A stretch of DNA of 64,000 bases from the NCBI GenBank assembly GCA_030760725.1, contig JASWHV010000003.1:115166153-115230152 (forward strand). The letters are read 5' to 3'. Of the stretch, positions 34,916 to 46,218 are shown piece by piece. The first letter of the stretch is position 1; the number at the start of each line of letters is the position of its first letter. The notes under the pieces were generated by a model. It worked only from the letters and a program-made list of their open reading frames with translations. It was not told the DNA's origin and searched no databases. This stretch comes from Neostapfia colusana. Its lineage: Eukaryota > Streptophyta > Magnoliopsida > Poales > Poaceae. A program made the position numbers and the translations under genes.

Positions 34916-37900
34916 TGTGGCGGACCGGAATCCGCTCATCCAGGATCGCAGAGGGTGGTGCCGCGCGATGCGACACCCGACAACACACGTCATAAGAACA
35001 CATTATATTACATGGGAAAAACGAACTGAATGTACAAAGTAGTACACTTCTCAGTTACAAACTAGGGTCTTTATTACACAGCGGAAGTTTCTTTTATACA
35101 ACTCATGCCCACCTATCTAGCAAAAGTCGGTTGCCCAGCCCTAGGGCAACCCACACTAGCTGCACTCTTCAGCTCAGCGCGGTGTGTACGGCTTCCACTC
35201 AGCCGTGGTCCCCGACGGAGGGTAACCCTCGCCGGTGGACTCGTACTCCGAGTCCGTGGGTGGCTCCTCACCTGAAAAACACTTAAGCAGCAACCGTGAG
35301 CACGAAGGCTCAGCAAGGCTTAACCGACTCACCTAAGCAGGAAACTCTACATGAGGAGTACCCTGACATAGGATAGCAGTGTTGCAGCAAATGGACACGC
35401 CTACAAGTTCATCCTTAGTTCATCTTTTAGCAACAAGTTAACGGTTCATGAAGCTGAAATTTAGTGAGCAATATTTGGTGGCACCCATGTAGCAATACAA
35501 TTATATCATAACAGCAATATTGAATCATAACATTTCATTCATTAGTCTACGTTACGACGCAGTGAACAAGCGGTACTCGTCACCACGAGGGACGGCGAAT
35601 CGACTCGATATACACCTGCAGGGAAACCCAAAGAGCACGTCACGTACGCCCACCCGTGGAGCTGCACAGCACGCTCACTCGATGTCATACGGGACAACCT
35701 TTCACCCAACAGCCCAACCATCGAACCGGTCGCACTGAAACGAGCAGGAGGTTCCCCACACGGAGCATCTCTCTATGCCCGTTGGCAGATTTCCACCTTG
35801 CTGCCCTCAGCCTACACCTATAAATCGGTGCGTTATGCCTCGACGCCCGGAGGTTTAGGCTACATCGGTTTATCGGGGCCCATATATCCGATATGCCTTT
35901 GGTACGTTCAATACTTGTTCAGCAGGGCCGCACACGGATCGGTCCTCAATCGACACGGGCAGGGCTGCGCACACAAGACTTTCTCTTGCTGCACCCTAGC
36001 CCCTGCCTAGTCTCATTTTTCTTTACTAAAGTGATCTCCCGTCACTCGAACCAAACCCGTGTGTCCCGGCCTATCTCGCGAGTAGATTCCAACTACTCGA
36101 CTTGTACCGAAGTCCTATGAATTATTAAGCATAGCCTGTCTACTCGAGATCTTAGACACTACCCTCACTCTTATGGAAAAATTCTGGTCATGCAAGTGGG
36201 GTTCCATCCATCCTATACCTAATGCACAATCATACTTCACATGACACATGTAAACAAATTAAAACTTATAAAAAGGTTAATGCAAACCGGGGCTTGCCTT
36301 GTTGCTGCTGGTCAGGGGTTAGTTCTTCGTCCGGAAGAAGGAAGTCTAGCACTTCCGGAGTCTCTTCTTTAGTGACTACACGTTTATGAAATACTACATG
36401 TTAATTAATATGCATACAAGTTATTGTAAGGTTACTGCTATTAGTTCTAATAACCAGTCTCTAACACGTGGAACTCTGTTTAAGAATTTAAAGATGAACT
36501 GGGTGTGGGTGGCTTGGGCCTGGACCTAAGTACATGGTTAAGTGCTAAGTGGTTTTCCCCCTTTTCCATATTAATCCCTCAAGTGGTTAAACAGGACAGG
36601 GTGATCCAGAGCTCCAATGGAGCTGAGAATTTTTTTGTGAGTTCCTTGTCACAAGAAAACTCTCTGGACCAAATACTAGCACTTTTTATGGAGTGGTTTG
36701 CTCAGAATAATTCTCTTAGCCAATAAGCAAAGAAGAATTAATTCTGAGGTAATACCCCTGTTCATGCCCAACTTAGTGAACTACAATTTCAATTATAGCT
36801 CATAGAGTTTGCATGAATTTTCCTAGCATTTTTGGAGCTAAGATTTGCCCAGAACTGAATTTCAAGGTTTTGGAAATTCTCTGAAAATGTTTCTGTATTC
36901 AAATGAACACAGCACCTTCAAATTTGAATTGCTCCGACCAAATCAACTCCAAATGGTCTGAAACTTTTACAGGGATTCACTAACGTCCTAAAGAACATTC
37001 TGGCAAAATTTGGGGATTTTTGGATGCACCAAACTCCCTCTAAAATTCTTTTGCTGAAAAGCTTTAAAGAATTTTCCAGAATTAATTTATGGGTTTCATA
37101 CCAATTGGGTTTCATATTTGTATTGTACTCTGTTAGAGGAATCCAACAAAATTTGTTTCATAATTTTTGGATTCTCCTAACCCAAGTTGTTGTCCCCCAA
37201 AGTTTGAACTACAAACTGGACATTTCAAAATGTTTAAATGTCTGTCAGTGGGTCCCACCCGGCAGTCTTCTCCTTCCTCGCGCCAAACAGGGGTCCGCGG
37301 CCGCGCGCTCCAGCGAGTGTTGCCGGAACCGTTTTCCCAGCCGTCTCCCGGCCCCAAACTCGCCGCCCCGCCCTAACTCACGATGCTGAACTCATCTCGG
37401 GGTTCGCCGGCGGCCGTAGCTCACCGGAACAGGGCTCCCGACGGTGACAGCGGCGGTTAGGGTTCTGGCGTGGTCGGGAATGCGTTACAACGCATCAAAA
37501 CGATCAGCAAAGGGTCGGAGAGCACCGCGGGAGCTCGAGGGTGATGAAAATGGCCGCCAAACCCCATGAAAAGGTCGGCAACCTAGAGCTCCACGGTGAA
37601 CCGAGCTATTATTCTATGGCGGCCCGAAAAACAACCCAAACCCGGCCATTTCTGGGTCATTTCCCTTGATTCTTGGTCGAGGAGGGCCGCTAGGAAGTGA
37701 GGAAGGTGTGTCGGCTCACCTGAGCTGGTTTGGCCGGTGCAGCTAGAATTTCGGGGTAGACCGACCCCTACTCGGTTGCACTGGTTCTTGGGATTCTTAG
37801 GAATTCTCAGCGCACGGTCTATCAATGGCTTGGAGGGTTGCAGCTACACTATCTGGAGACCAAGGCGCACCTTTTCCGTGTAGAAGTCCGGCGGTGAAAC

Positions 37901-38845
37901 TGGCTGTGGCGTGCTGTCCACGGGGAGCAGTCCTCGGCTTTCCGCCGGTGGCCTGAGTTCTCAGTGGCGATCGTCGATTTCTGGTTGAATGCGGTGCTAA
38001 CACCGTGAGGTGGTGGGATGGTTAGCTAGAGCACACGCTGGTGCTCCCTTTTTGTGTTGGCGGCTCGGGCAAAGGCCGAGCAGACGGCGGCGTGCAGGGA
38101 AGAATCGGGGGAGCGGCGCCGGTGACCGAACAGAGCCAGGGCTCGCTGTTCTGCAAAGAAGCACGCGTATGTCTCGGTGGCTTGGCGAGGGGGTCACGTA
38201 GAGGAGAGGGTGCGCCGTTTCCCGGCTGCCAGCACGAGCGACGTAAACCAGGAGGTGGCCGCTCGGCCGGTGACGCGCGTGCGGCAGCTGGCTGCGCTCG
38301 GTTGACTGAGAAACAGAGAGAAGACTTGGGGGCTAAGTCTATTCCACCCAATGACATGTGGGCCCCACTGGTCAGTGCTCTCCCATCTCTCAAAAGATCT
38401 CCAGAACTTGACAAATGATGAATTCAAATGTTGGGAGTCTCAAACTGAGCTACATTTGTAGGGTTTGGCAAATTTCCGTCAAATTCAAATGTATATTTGA
38501 ATTCTTTGCATATTTGGGTCCTTTTTGGAAACATGGGTAGCAAACCTTTTCAAAAATTATTGAAACTCTGCCTCCCCACTAATTTGGACCTGAGGAATCC
38601 AATTATGCGCTTTGATCCTTGTTTTGGATGCTGCAACCATTAATTTGAATGCAACAGTTTTGAATCACCCCTCATGTGTCATGTGTAAAATTCCCACTTT
38701 GTGAAAGTGTAGGCTTCCCCTCTAACCACTCTTTTGATGGAGGTTACATGCTCTTCCCACTTTTTCACCATCTATCCACAACAAGAACTGTGGTGTTGTG
38801 AGGTGAAGAAAAGTTTTTGCAAGTCCCTTTTCTTGGGCTTTTACA
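34916..38845 (-). mobile_element. Element G: solo LTR of the A family
   Basis: 3930 bp from TGTGGCGGACCGGAATCC to GGGCTTTTACA, with a perfect target duplication TATAT (34911-34915 and 38846-38850). No internal sequence is attached, so this is a solo LTR left by LTR-LTR recombination. Its left end matches A's LTR ends at 4565 and 53305, which sets its minus orientation. It interrupts F between ORF3's upstream array and RNase H. It also carries plus-strand TATAAAT at 35819-35825. ORFs in the GC-rich part (37230-38430) are chance. Confidence 0.93.
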
Positions 38846-39110
38846 TATATGTGTTCAATGGCTCCTAATAAGGAATAGGGGACAAGGACACACAGATATT
38901 CTTGATGAATATGATCAGTAAACATACAACAATCAAGCTATGACCATAATTCATCAAGATCAAGTAATTAACATAGTTTTTAGGAGAAAAATAGAGAGAG
39001 AGATGATTTTTCAACACGATTAACATGATTTTGAGGATGGCATACAGGTATGCAAGTTTTCAAGCTACGTTCCAAGCATCAAGTGGCTTGGTAATGATAT
39101 CGGCTAGTTG
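38846..39110 (-). other. Element F spacer between RNase H and ORF3 array
   Basis: Non-coding. It matches E's 61085-61330 (for example the CAATCAAGCTATGACCATAA stretch). It contains the end of the RNase H frame in broken form near 39030-39110. Confidence 0.75.
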
Positions 39111-39114
39111 TTTT

Positions 39115-40461
39115 TTAGTGTTGACATGGGAAATGGCTATGTCTCCTTTCATTGAGTGATCTCTCAAAAAAATGATGCTGGATATCTATGTGTTTGGTTC
39201 TAGAGTGCTCAACAGGGTTATGGGCAATTTTAATTGCACTCTCATTGTCAAAAAGGAGTGGAATACGGCTAATATTGTAACCGTAATCCCTTAGAGTTTT
39301 TCGCATCCAAAGGAGTTGTGCACAACAACTCTCGGCTGCAACATACTCCGCTTCGGCCGTGGATAAGGCAATTGAATTTTGTTTCTTGGAGGACCAAGAA
39401 ACTAAGGATCTACCTAGGAATTGGCAAGTACTAGAAGTACTTTTTCTATCCACCTTGTATACGGCATAATCTGCATCGGAGTATCCAATGAGATTGAATT
39501 TTGAACCTTTGGGATACCAAAGGCCTAGGTTGGGTGTATGAACTAAATATCTCAAGATCCTTTTAACGGCTGTCAAATGACATTCCTTAGGATTGGCTTG
39601 AAACCTTGCACACAAACATATACTCAACATGATATCAGGCCTAGATGCATATAAATAAAGTAAGGATCCAATCATGGAACCATATACCTTTTGATCAACA
39701 TTTGGTCCGTCTTCAATGAGATCCAAGTGTCCATTTGTCGCCATGGGAGTCTTTATAGGCTTTGCTTTGTCCATTCCAAACTTCTTGAGAATGTCTTGAG
39801 TGTACTTTATTTGGCTTATGAATGTCACGTCCTTTTGTTGCTTCACTTGAAATCCCAAAAAGTACCTCAACTCTCCAATCATGGACATCTTGAATCTATC
39901 AGTCATAATCTTACTAAATTCTTGACAAAAGGATTTGTTAGTTGAACCAAATATAATATCGTCACCATTAATTTGGCAAATGAAGAGATCATCATCAAAG
40001 TGTTTAGTAAACAAAGTGTAATCAGCTTTTCCAATCTTGAAGTCATTTTCAATAAAAAAATATCTAAGGCACTCATACCAAGCTCTAGGAGCTTGTTTGA
40101 GGCCATAGAGAGCCTTACGCAGTTTGAACACATAGTCGGGGTACTCTTGATCTTCAAAACCGGGTAGTTGCTCCACGTACACCTCCTCCTTCATCGGTCC
40201 ATTGAGAAAGGCGCTTTTCACGTCTATTTGATAAAGCTTGAAATCATGGCGAGTAGCATATGCAAGTAATATACGAATCGATTCAAGCCTAGCTACGGGG
40301 AAAAAAGTGTCGTCAAAATCCAGACCTTCGACTTGTGAGTACCCTTTTGCCACAAGTCGTGCCTTGTTCCTTGTTACCACTCCATGTTCGTCTTGCTTGT
40401 TGCGGAAGACCCATTTAGTGCCGACGGCGTTGGACTTGGGTCTTTCAACAAGCTCCCACAC
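39115..40461 (-). pseudogene. pol: Element F reverse transcriptase-RNase H
   Basis: A 448-residue open frame, the longest in the window. RT motifs: TKWVFRNKQDEHGVVTRNKA, KLYQIDVKSAFLNGPMKEEV, ALYGLKQAPRAWYE. The catalytic YVDD of Copia RT reads NGDD at 39958-39969, so the Tyr and Val are changed while both Asp remain. RNase H has YSDADYA, ALSTAEAEYVAAESC and LLFDNESAIKIAHN, holding its D-E-D acids. The frame is cut off from integrase by a stop just upstream (about 40463). E keeps YVDD at the same place. Confidence 0.92.
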
Positions 40462-41742
40462 TTAGTTCCTTTTCAAGTTGTTCAATTCTTCTTGCATTGC
40501 CATCACCCAATACGGATCTTTTAATGCATCCTCAACCCTGTATGGTTCCAAAGAAGATACAAAAGAATAGTGTTCACAAAAATTAGCTATGCAAGATCGA
40601 GTTATTACTCCCTTTTGGATGTTCATGATTATGTTGTCGATGGGGTGATCTCTTTGGATGCTTTGGTGTACTCTTGGATGTGGAACTTGTCGTCTTGAAT
40701 CTTCATTATCATCTTCTTCTCCCCCTAGATAGTTGCCCTCATTGGTGTTTTGATCTTCTTGATTTTCTTGAGGTTTATCTTGTATGGAAGCTCCCCCTTG
40801 ATCATTTTCCTCCACCTGTGGTTCATTTTCTTCATTCGCGTTTGAAGGTGGCACTTGTGGTCGAACGTCGCCCAATGTCATTCTTCTCAATGCTTGACAT
40901 GGAGCTTCTTCTTGATCTAGCACACATTGATCAACTTGCTCTTCTTGAGAGCCGTTAGTTTCATCGAACACTACATCACGTGCTACTTCAACAAGACCGG
41001 TGGTTTTGTTGAAGACACGATAAGCGTAGGAGTTCGAATCATAGCTAAGCAAGAAACCTTCATCGGACTTCGAAGCAAACTTCGAAGCCCTTGGCTTCTT
41101 GTTTGAAATATAACATTTTGAACCAAAAACTCGAAAATATGAAATATTCGTCTTGTTACCCGTGAGTAGTTCATATGAAGTTTTCTTGAGCAACCGATGA
41201 AGATATAGTCGGTTTATGGTGTGACAAGCGGTGTTAACCGCTTCAGCCCAAAACCTGTCCGAAGTCTTGTATTCATCGAGCATTGTCCTCGTCATCTCAA
41301 TGAGAGTTCTGTTCTTCCTTTCGACTACTCCGTTTTGTTTGAGGAGTATATGGTGCTGAAAATTCGTGCTTTATCCCTTCTTCATCTAGATACTCCTCAA
41401 CTTGGGTGTTCTTGAATTATGTCCCATTGTCACTTCGTATGTTCTTGATCTTCAATGAGAATTCATTTTGGGCATGCTTGATGAACTTCTTGAGGTTTCC
41501 TTGAGTTTCTGTCTTATCATGCAAAAACAAAACCCACGTGAAGCGTGAAAAATCATCAACAATGACTAGACCATATTTATTACCGTCAATGCTTATGTAA
41601 GCAATTGGACCGAATAGATCCATGTGGAGGAGCTCAAGCGGTCTTGTTGTAGTCATGACATTCTTCGTGGGATGGAGTGCTCCTACTTGCTTCCCTACTT
41701 GGCACGCTCTACAAGATCTGTCTTTTTCAAAAACAACATCCT
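40462..41742 (-). pseudogene. pol: Element F integrase and linker to RT
   Basis: 41417-41656 carries PLELLHMDLFGPIAYIS (first catalytic Asp) and KNIRSDNGT (second Asp), ended by a TAA in place of the Glu codon. Just downstream a one-base gain in CTCAAACAAAAC (CTCAACAAAAC in E) shifts the frame before the catalytic Glu motif. 40462-41295 then carries DEYKTSDRFWAEAVNTACHT, FGSKCYISNKKPRASKFASK, an acidic linker and the RT start (VEDALKDPYWVMAMQEELNN). Dead through a stop plus a frameshift. Confidence 0.9.
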
Positions 41743-42673
41743 TTAAACCTCGGATGTGATCACCTTTAAGGAGTTTTGAAGATTCCTCATACCAACATGT
41801 GCTAGCCGTCTATGCCACAGCCAACCCATGTTGGTCTTTGCATTCAAGCATGTGTCAAGTTCGGCTTTATCTTTGTTGACGTCAACTAGATAAAGTTTTC
41901 CCTTTAACACACCCTTGAATGCAATTGAGTTATCACTCCTTCTAAAGACAGTCACACCCTCATTAGTGAATAAACAATTATAACCCTTGTCACATAATTG
42001 AGATATGGACAAAAGGTTATAATCCAAGGGGTCAACGTGTAAAACATGAGAGAGAGTATGTTGTGATGAAATTGCAATTTTCCCGGTACCAAGCACTCTT
42101 CCTTGACTATTATCACCAAAGTAAATGCCTTCGCTTGGATCTTCATTTTCTTCATATTCCATGAACATTCTTCTTTCTCCGGTCATGTGATTGGTGCATC
42201 CACTATCTAGCACCCATTTTGCTGCACCGAATGAATAAGTCTGCAAAAGACAAATTATGCCTTGGTCTTAGCTTGGGTCCTTTGAGGTTAGTCACAAGTG
42301 ATTTGGGCACCCACACATGAGACTTGGTGTTCCCATGGCGTGGCCCAACGTATTTCACATAAACTCTTCCAAGATTACTTTTCATAAGTAGATATGAAAC
42401 ATCAAAAGTTCTAAATAGAAGTTGTTGTTCATATGTGTTCATATTAAGTTTTCTAACTTGAGAAGAGTTTCCCTTGACAAAGGCAATGCAACCCTTGTTA
42501 TTCTTGTGGCTTCTAGCGTTTTGCTTTTCACCATAAGAATATCCAATGCCATATTTGATATTAGGGGGTCTTGTGACCGAGTATGCACAGCGTGCATACT
42601 TGATCTTCTCCTTGTCAAATATGCCACTTTGAGAAGATTGCTTGTCCTTTATCGAGTTTGGCTTTTTCTTCAA
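41743..42673 (-). pseudogene. pol: Element F gag-protease junction and protease
   Basis: 42203-42673 is the link from gag (FDVSYLLMKSNLGRVYVKYV, GNTKSHVWVPKSLV). 41743-42246 has the protease site VLDSGCTNHMTGERR and, downstream, GWLWHRRLAHVGMRNLQ, the His-rich pre-integrase region that precedes integrase. The two overlap in different frames near 42203-42246, so one shift separates them. Confidence 0.88.
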
Positions 42674-42689
42674 GTTAGTGTCACTTTTG

Positions 42690-44597
42690 GCACAAGCACA
42701 AGTAATACTAGTTTAAGATTTTATATGTTGAGAAGGTGAGCTTGAAGTAGATGAAGAACCACTTTGCTTGAGTGACTCAACTTGTACCTCAAGGATCTTG
42801 TTAACTTTGGTTAAGTTAGCAAGTTCATCCATGATGGTGGTGTTTGAGTCTTTTAACTTCAAGCAAGCTTCCTTGCTTGAAGCTAACTCAAGTTCTTGTC
42901 ATTTACTTCGCTCCTTTTCAAGTTCAAGAAGCTTTTCAATCTCAAGATATTCCTCCTTTTGGGAGATGATCATATCTTTCTGACAATTGACTAACTTATC
43001 CATATCAACAAGCTTATCAAATAGAAATTTCATCTTAGTAGCTGTCTTTTTGTCTAAACCCCTAAGCATATATTTATTTTCATCACTGCTATCATCCTCA
43101 CTAGGATCATCACTATCACTAGTAATAGAATGCGAGAAGGAAGATTTAGTTGTTACCATTCTTTTACCTTCCTTTGCCATTAGACAAGTATTGTCGTTGT
43201 CCTTCCATGCGCCCATGGTTAGGAAGAGAGTGGATTTCTTGGTAGTCTTCTTTATGGCTATGGTGGCCATCTCCTATTCTTCTTCGGATGAGGATTCATC
43301 ATTGGAGTCCCACTCCTTCCCTAGATGCGCTTGGCCATATTGCTTCTTCTTCTTGAACATTTTCTTTGGTTGAGGCTTGTTGTCTTCAGTCTTCCTCTTA
43401 TTTTCTTCATATGGACAATCTACTATGAAGTGATCATATTCTCCGCAGTTGTAGCACGCCCGTCTCATCTTGGATCTTTGTTTGTCCCTTTGTCTTCCTT
43501 CGTTTGAGCTGATACCCTTTCTTCTTCTCATAATTTTCTTGAACTTCTTCATTTACAAGATCATGTCTTATTCATCGATATCACTACTTTCATCATCACT
43601 GTCGTCTTCTCCATGAGCTTCTCGAGCTTCTTTTGATATGGGTTTACAAGTTGACTTCAAAGCAACTCCTTTCTTCTTTGCCGAGGTGAGATCGACAATT
43701 TCCTTGACATGCTTGGATTGCTTCTCCATCATTTCAAAGTTGATGATCCTGCCAAGAAGTTCGTCTGAGGTCATTTTTCGATACCCGGGGCTTTCTCTAA
43801 TCATAGAGCAAAGAGTCACGTTGCGAGGCATGAATGCTCTAAGAATCAACTTCACGACCTCATGATCATTCCACTTTTCACTGCCATAAGCACGGACTTT
43901 ATTGATAAGATTCTTCAGGCGATTGTACATATCTTGTGGTGATTCATCTTCTTCTATCGCGAATCTTCCCAATTCACCTTCAATAATTTCTATCTTGGCT
44001 TCGCGTACATGACGGTCACCTTCATGTGCGGTTTGTAGTGTGTCCCATATCTCCTTGGCAATTTTGAGTCCATCCACCTTGGTGAACTCGTCTCGGCTCA
44101 GTGATGACGTGATCACAGCTACAGCTTGAGCATTCCGATGAACGGCTTGTTCTTGGCTTGGAGTCAGCTCTTCATCATCATCCGGGATATCTATCCCTGT
44201 ACACACTATATGCCACAAACTTGTGTTAAGAGATATAAGGTGCATTTTCATGTTTTGTCTCCACACTGAATAGTCATTGCCATCAAAGTAAGGTGCTTTC
44301 CCTAGAGGAATTGATAAGTAATGACTATTGTTAGAATTCAAACGTTCATAGTCAAAAGGATATCGGGAGTAGTCTGTGTGACTATCCCCCTTTCTTCTTC
44401 TTTTCATCATCAATCTTCTTCTTCCCTTTTGGATACAGTGCCTTCTTCCGTAGAAGAGCCTTGAGTTGGAGCACCTCATCATCATTGTCCTCACTGTCTT
44501 GAATGGCGTCGAGTAGCTTCGTTAGCTTTTGAGTCCTTTCATCATCACCCTTTTCATCGTCGATCTTCTTGTGTACATCCTTGATGTCCGACATCAT
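42690..44597 (-). pseudogene. gag: Element F gag (extended Sirevirus type)
   Basis: ATG at 44597 opens MMSDIKDVHKKIDDEKG. A frameshift in a G-run near 44385 moves to the 43568-44494 frame with the Copia gag core (LGKAPYFDGNDYSVWRQNMK, QTAHEGDRHVREAKIEIIEG, ESPQDMYNRLKNLINKV). Two stops lie at about 43552-43567, followed by an intact CCHC knuckle at 43415-43456 (CYNCGEYDHFIVDC). A long acidic and coiled-coil extension at 42899-43270 (DKLVDMDKLVNCQKDMIISQ) follows, continuing in broken form to about 42690. The extension is typical of Sirevirus gags. Confidence 0.9.
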
Positions 44598-44630
44598 CTC
44601 TTCGAGCGGTGAGTCTCTTTTGAAGAGTTT

Positions 44631-44643
44631 GGCTCTGATACCA
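44631..44643 (-). other. Element F primer binding site (tRNA-Met)
   Basis: Minus-strand TGGTATCAGAGCC, two bases from the LTR end at 44646. Confidence 0.94.
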
Positions 44644-44996
44644 ATTGAATGTAGCCTACAGGGGGGGTGAATAGGCTTTTCGATTCTTTGTTGATCCCTG
44701 AAACACTTAATAGATTTATCAAATACAGGGAAATCGGACTAGTCCGGTAGAGTGCGGACTAGTCCATTTTCTAGTCAGAAACAAATCGGACTAGTCCGGT
44801 ACTGTGCGGACTAGTCCGGTATGCGTGGACTAGAAAGATCAAGATTGATCAATATCTTCACTTCTAGTACCCTATGCAGCGGAAATTAATCGGGAACTTA
44901 GATGTATTTTAATAGTGAAACAATGAATAACAGAGATCAACTTTACTTTCAATGTTTCAACGTGAATTACACAAGATTAAATAAACCCTAAAATAT

Positions 44997-45504
44997 GATG
45001 AACAATAAATGAACAAGAGCAAGAGACACGTTTTATCCCGAGGTTTGATTCCACGAAGGAAATCTACGTCTCCATTGAGGAGTCCACTAAGGACCGGGTC
45101 TTCACCATCCCTACCCTCGTCGAATCGCCACGGAGGCCGATTCTCTTCCACTAATCACAAAGGGCAAATAAATCGTTCAAAGGGGCCTTCTCACAAGTTG
45201 AGGGCTCCCCAGGAATTACAATGAATGACTACCACCAAACACACTCAAAAGATGAACAATAAATGAACAAGAGCAAGAGACAAGTTTTATTCCGAGGTTC
45301 GATTCCACGAAGGAAATCTACGTCCCCGTTGAGGAGTCCACTAAGGACCGGGTCTTCACCAACCCTACCCTCGTCGAATCGCCACGGAGGTCGATTCTCT
45401 TCCACTGATCACAAAGGGCAAATAAATCGTTCAAAGGGGCCTTCTCACAAGTTGAGGGCTCCCCAGGAATTACAATGAATGACTACCACCAAACACACTC
45501 AAAA
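44997..45504. repeat. 254-bp tandem duplication inside F 5' LTR
   Basis: GATGAACAATAAATGAACAA starts at 44997 and again at 45251, and the whole 254-bp unit is repeated almost exactly (44997-45250, 45251-45504). The 3' LTR has one copy only. It sits downstream of the TATA in the transcribed part. Confidence 0.92.
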
Positions 45505-45710
45505 GACCAACAATAAATGAACAAGATTGTGCGAGAGATCGAACCCAAGAGCTCAAGATGTGTAGAACATGTCTCTCCTTTGATCAATTGCTAATCCTCA
45601 AAGATTTGATCCTTTTTGGGTTAGGATGTGTGGAGAGGTGTGAATTTTGGGCTCTTCGGAGGTGTGACGACACAGGGGGTCGAGTCCTTTGGTAGTATGG
45701 TCGTACACCT

Positions 45711-45719
45711 CTATTTATA
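45711..45719 (-). promoter_or_regulatory. TATA box, F 5' LTR
   Basis: Minus-strand TATAAATAG followed by AGGTGTACG. E has the same neighbourhood (TATAAAAAGAGGTGTACGG). The palindrome array starts about 30 bp upstream. Confidence 0.65.
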
Positions 45720-46218
45720 CTAGGGTTTCCAAAGGTTACCGTTAATGTCCGGACTCGTCCGTGGTGGACTCTGGACTAGTCCGGTGTGCGGCGTGTGGAA
45801 AACTCTAAGTGTTGTGAGATACCGGACTAGTCCGTAAGGGTGCGGACTAGTCCGTTGTCTATCCAGAGACAAATTAGACTAGTCCGGTCCATATCGGACT
45901 AGTCCGTTTTCTAGTCAGAAAGAAATCGGAGTAGTCCGGTTGATATCGGACTAGTCCGCACATGCTGATTTTTGTGCAGTTAGTGTGATTTCTTTCACTT
46001 GAGCTCTTGGGGTGTGTTTCTCCAACACACTCAATACTAAGTAATTTAATCTTTCAACTCCTGAGCTCTTATCACTTTGGTTCCTCATTCTCCTTTCTTT
46101 TTGCGCTTTCTTCCTAATTTCTTTAAGAACATGCGCTCATCTCAACAATTTTGTTAGGGTCTCATTTGTTTGTCATAAATCAACCAAAACCCACAAGGGA
46201 CGCCTAGATGCACTTTCA

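Larger units (their letters stand above)
31922..46218 (-). mobile_element. Element F: complete Sirevirus-like Copia element with ORF3
   Basis: 14297 bp including solo LTR G, about 10.4 kb without it. LTRs are 1308 bp (left, 3') and 1573 bp (right, 5'; longer because of a 254-bp tandem duplication). A perfect target duplication CTACT flanks it at 31917-31921 and 46219-46223. In sense order: LTR, primer site, long gag with CCHC knuckle and acidic/coiled-coil extension, protease, integrase, RT-RNase H, ORF3, PPT, LTR. Integrase before RT makes it Copia. The extended gag, the CAAAAGGGGGAGATTG-type PPT and an ORF after pol point to the Sirevirus (Maximus/SIRE) lineage. All genes are broken. Confidence 0.93.
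44646..46218 (-). repeat. Element F 5' LTR
   Basis: 1573 bp, same ends as the 3' LTR. Palindromes begin at 44735, 44755, 44787 and 44807 (U5 end; spacings 20, 32, 20), and at 45750, 45772, 45823, 45843, 45875, 45895, 45927 and 45947 (U3; the last six spaced 20, 32, 20, 32, 20). It contains the 254-bp tandem duplication described separately. Confidence 0.93.
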
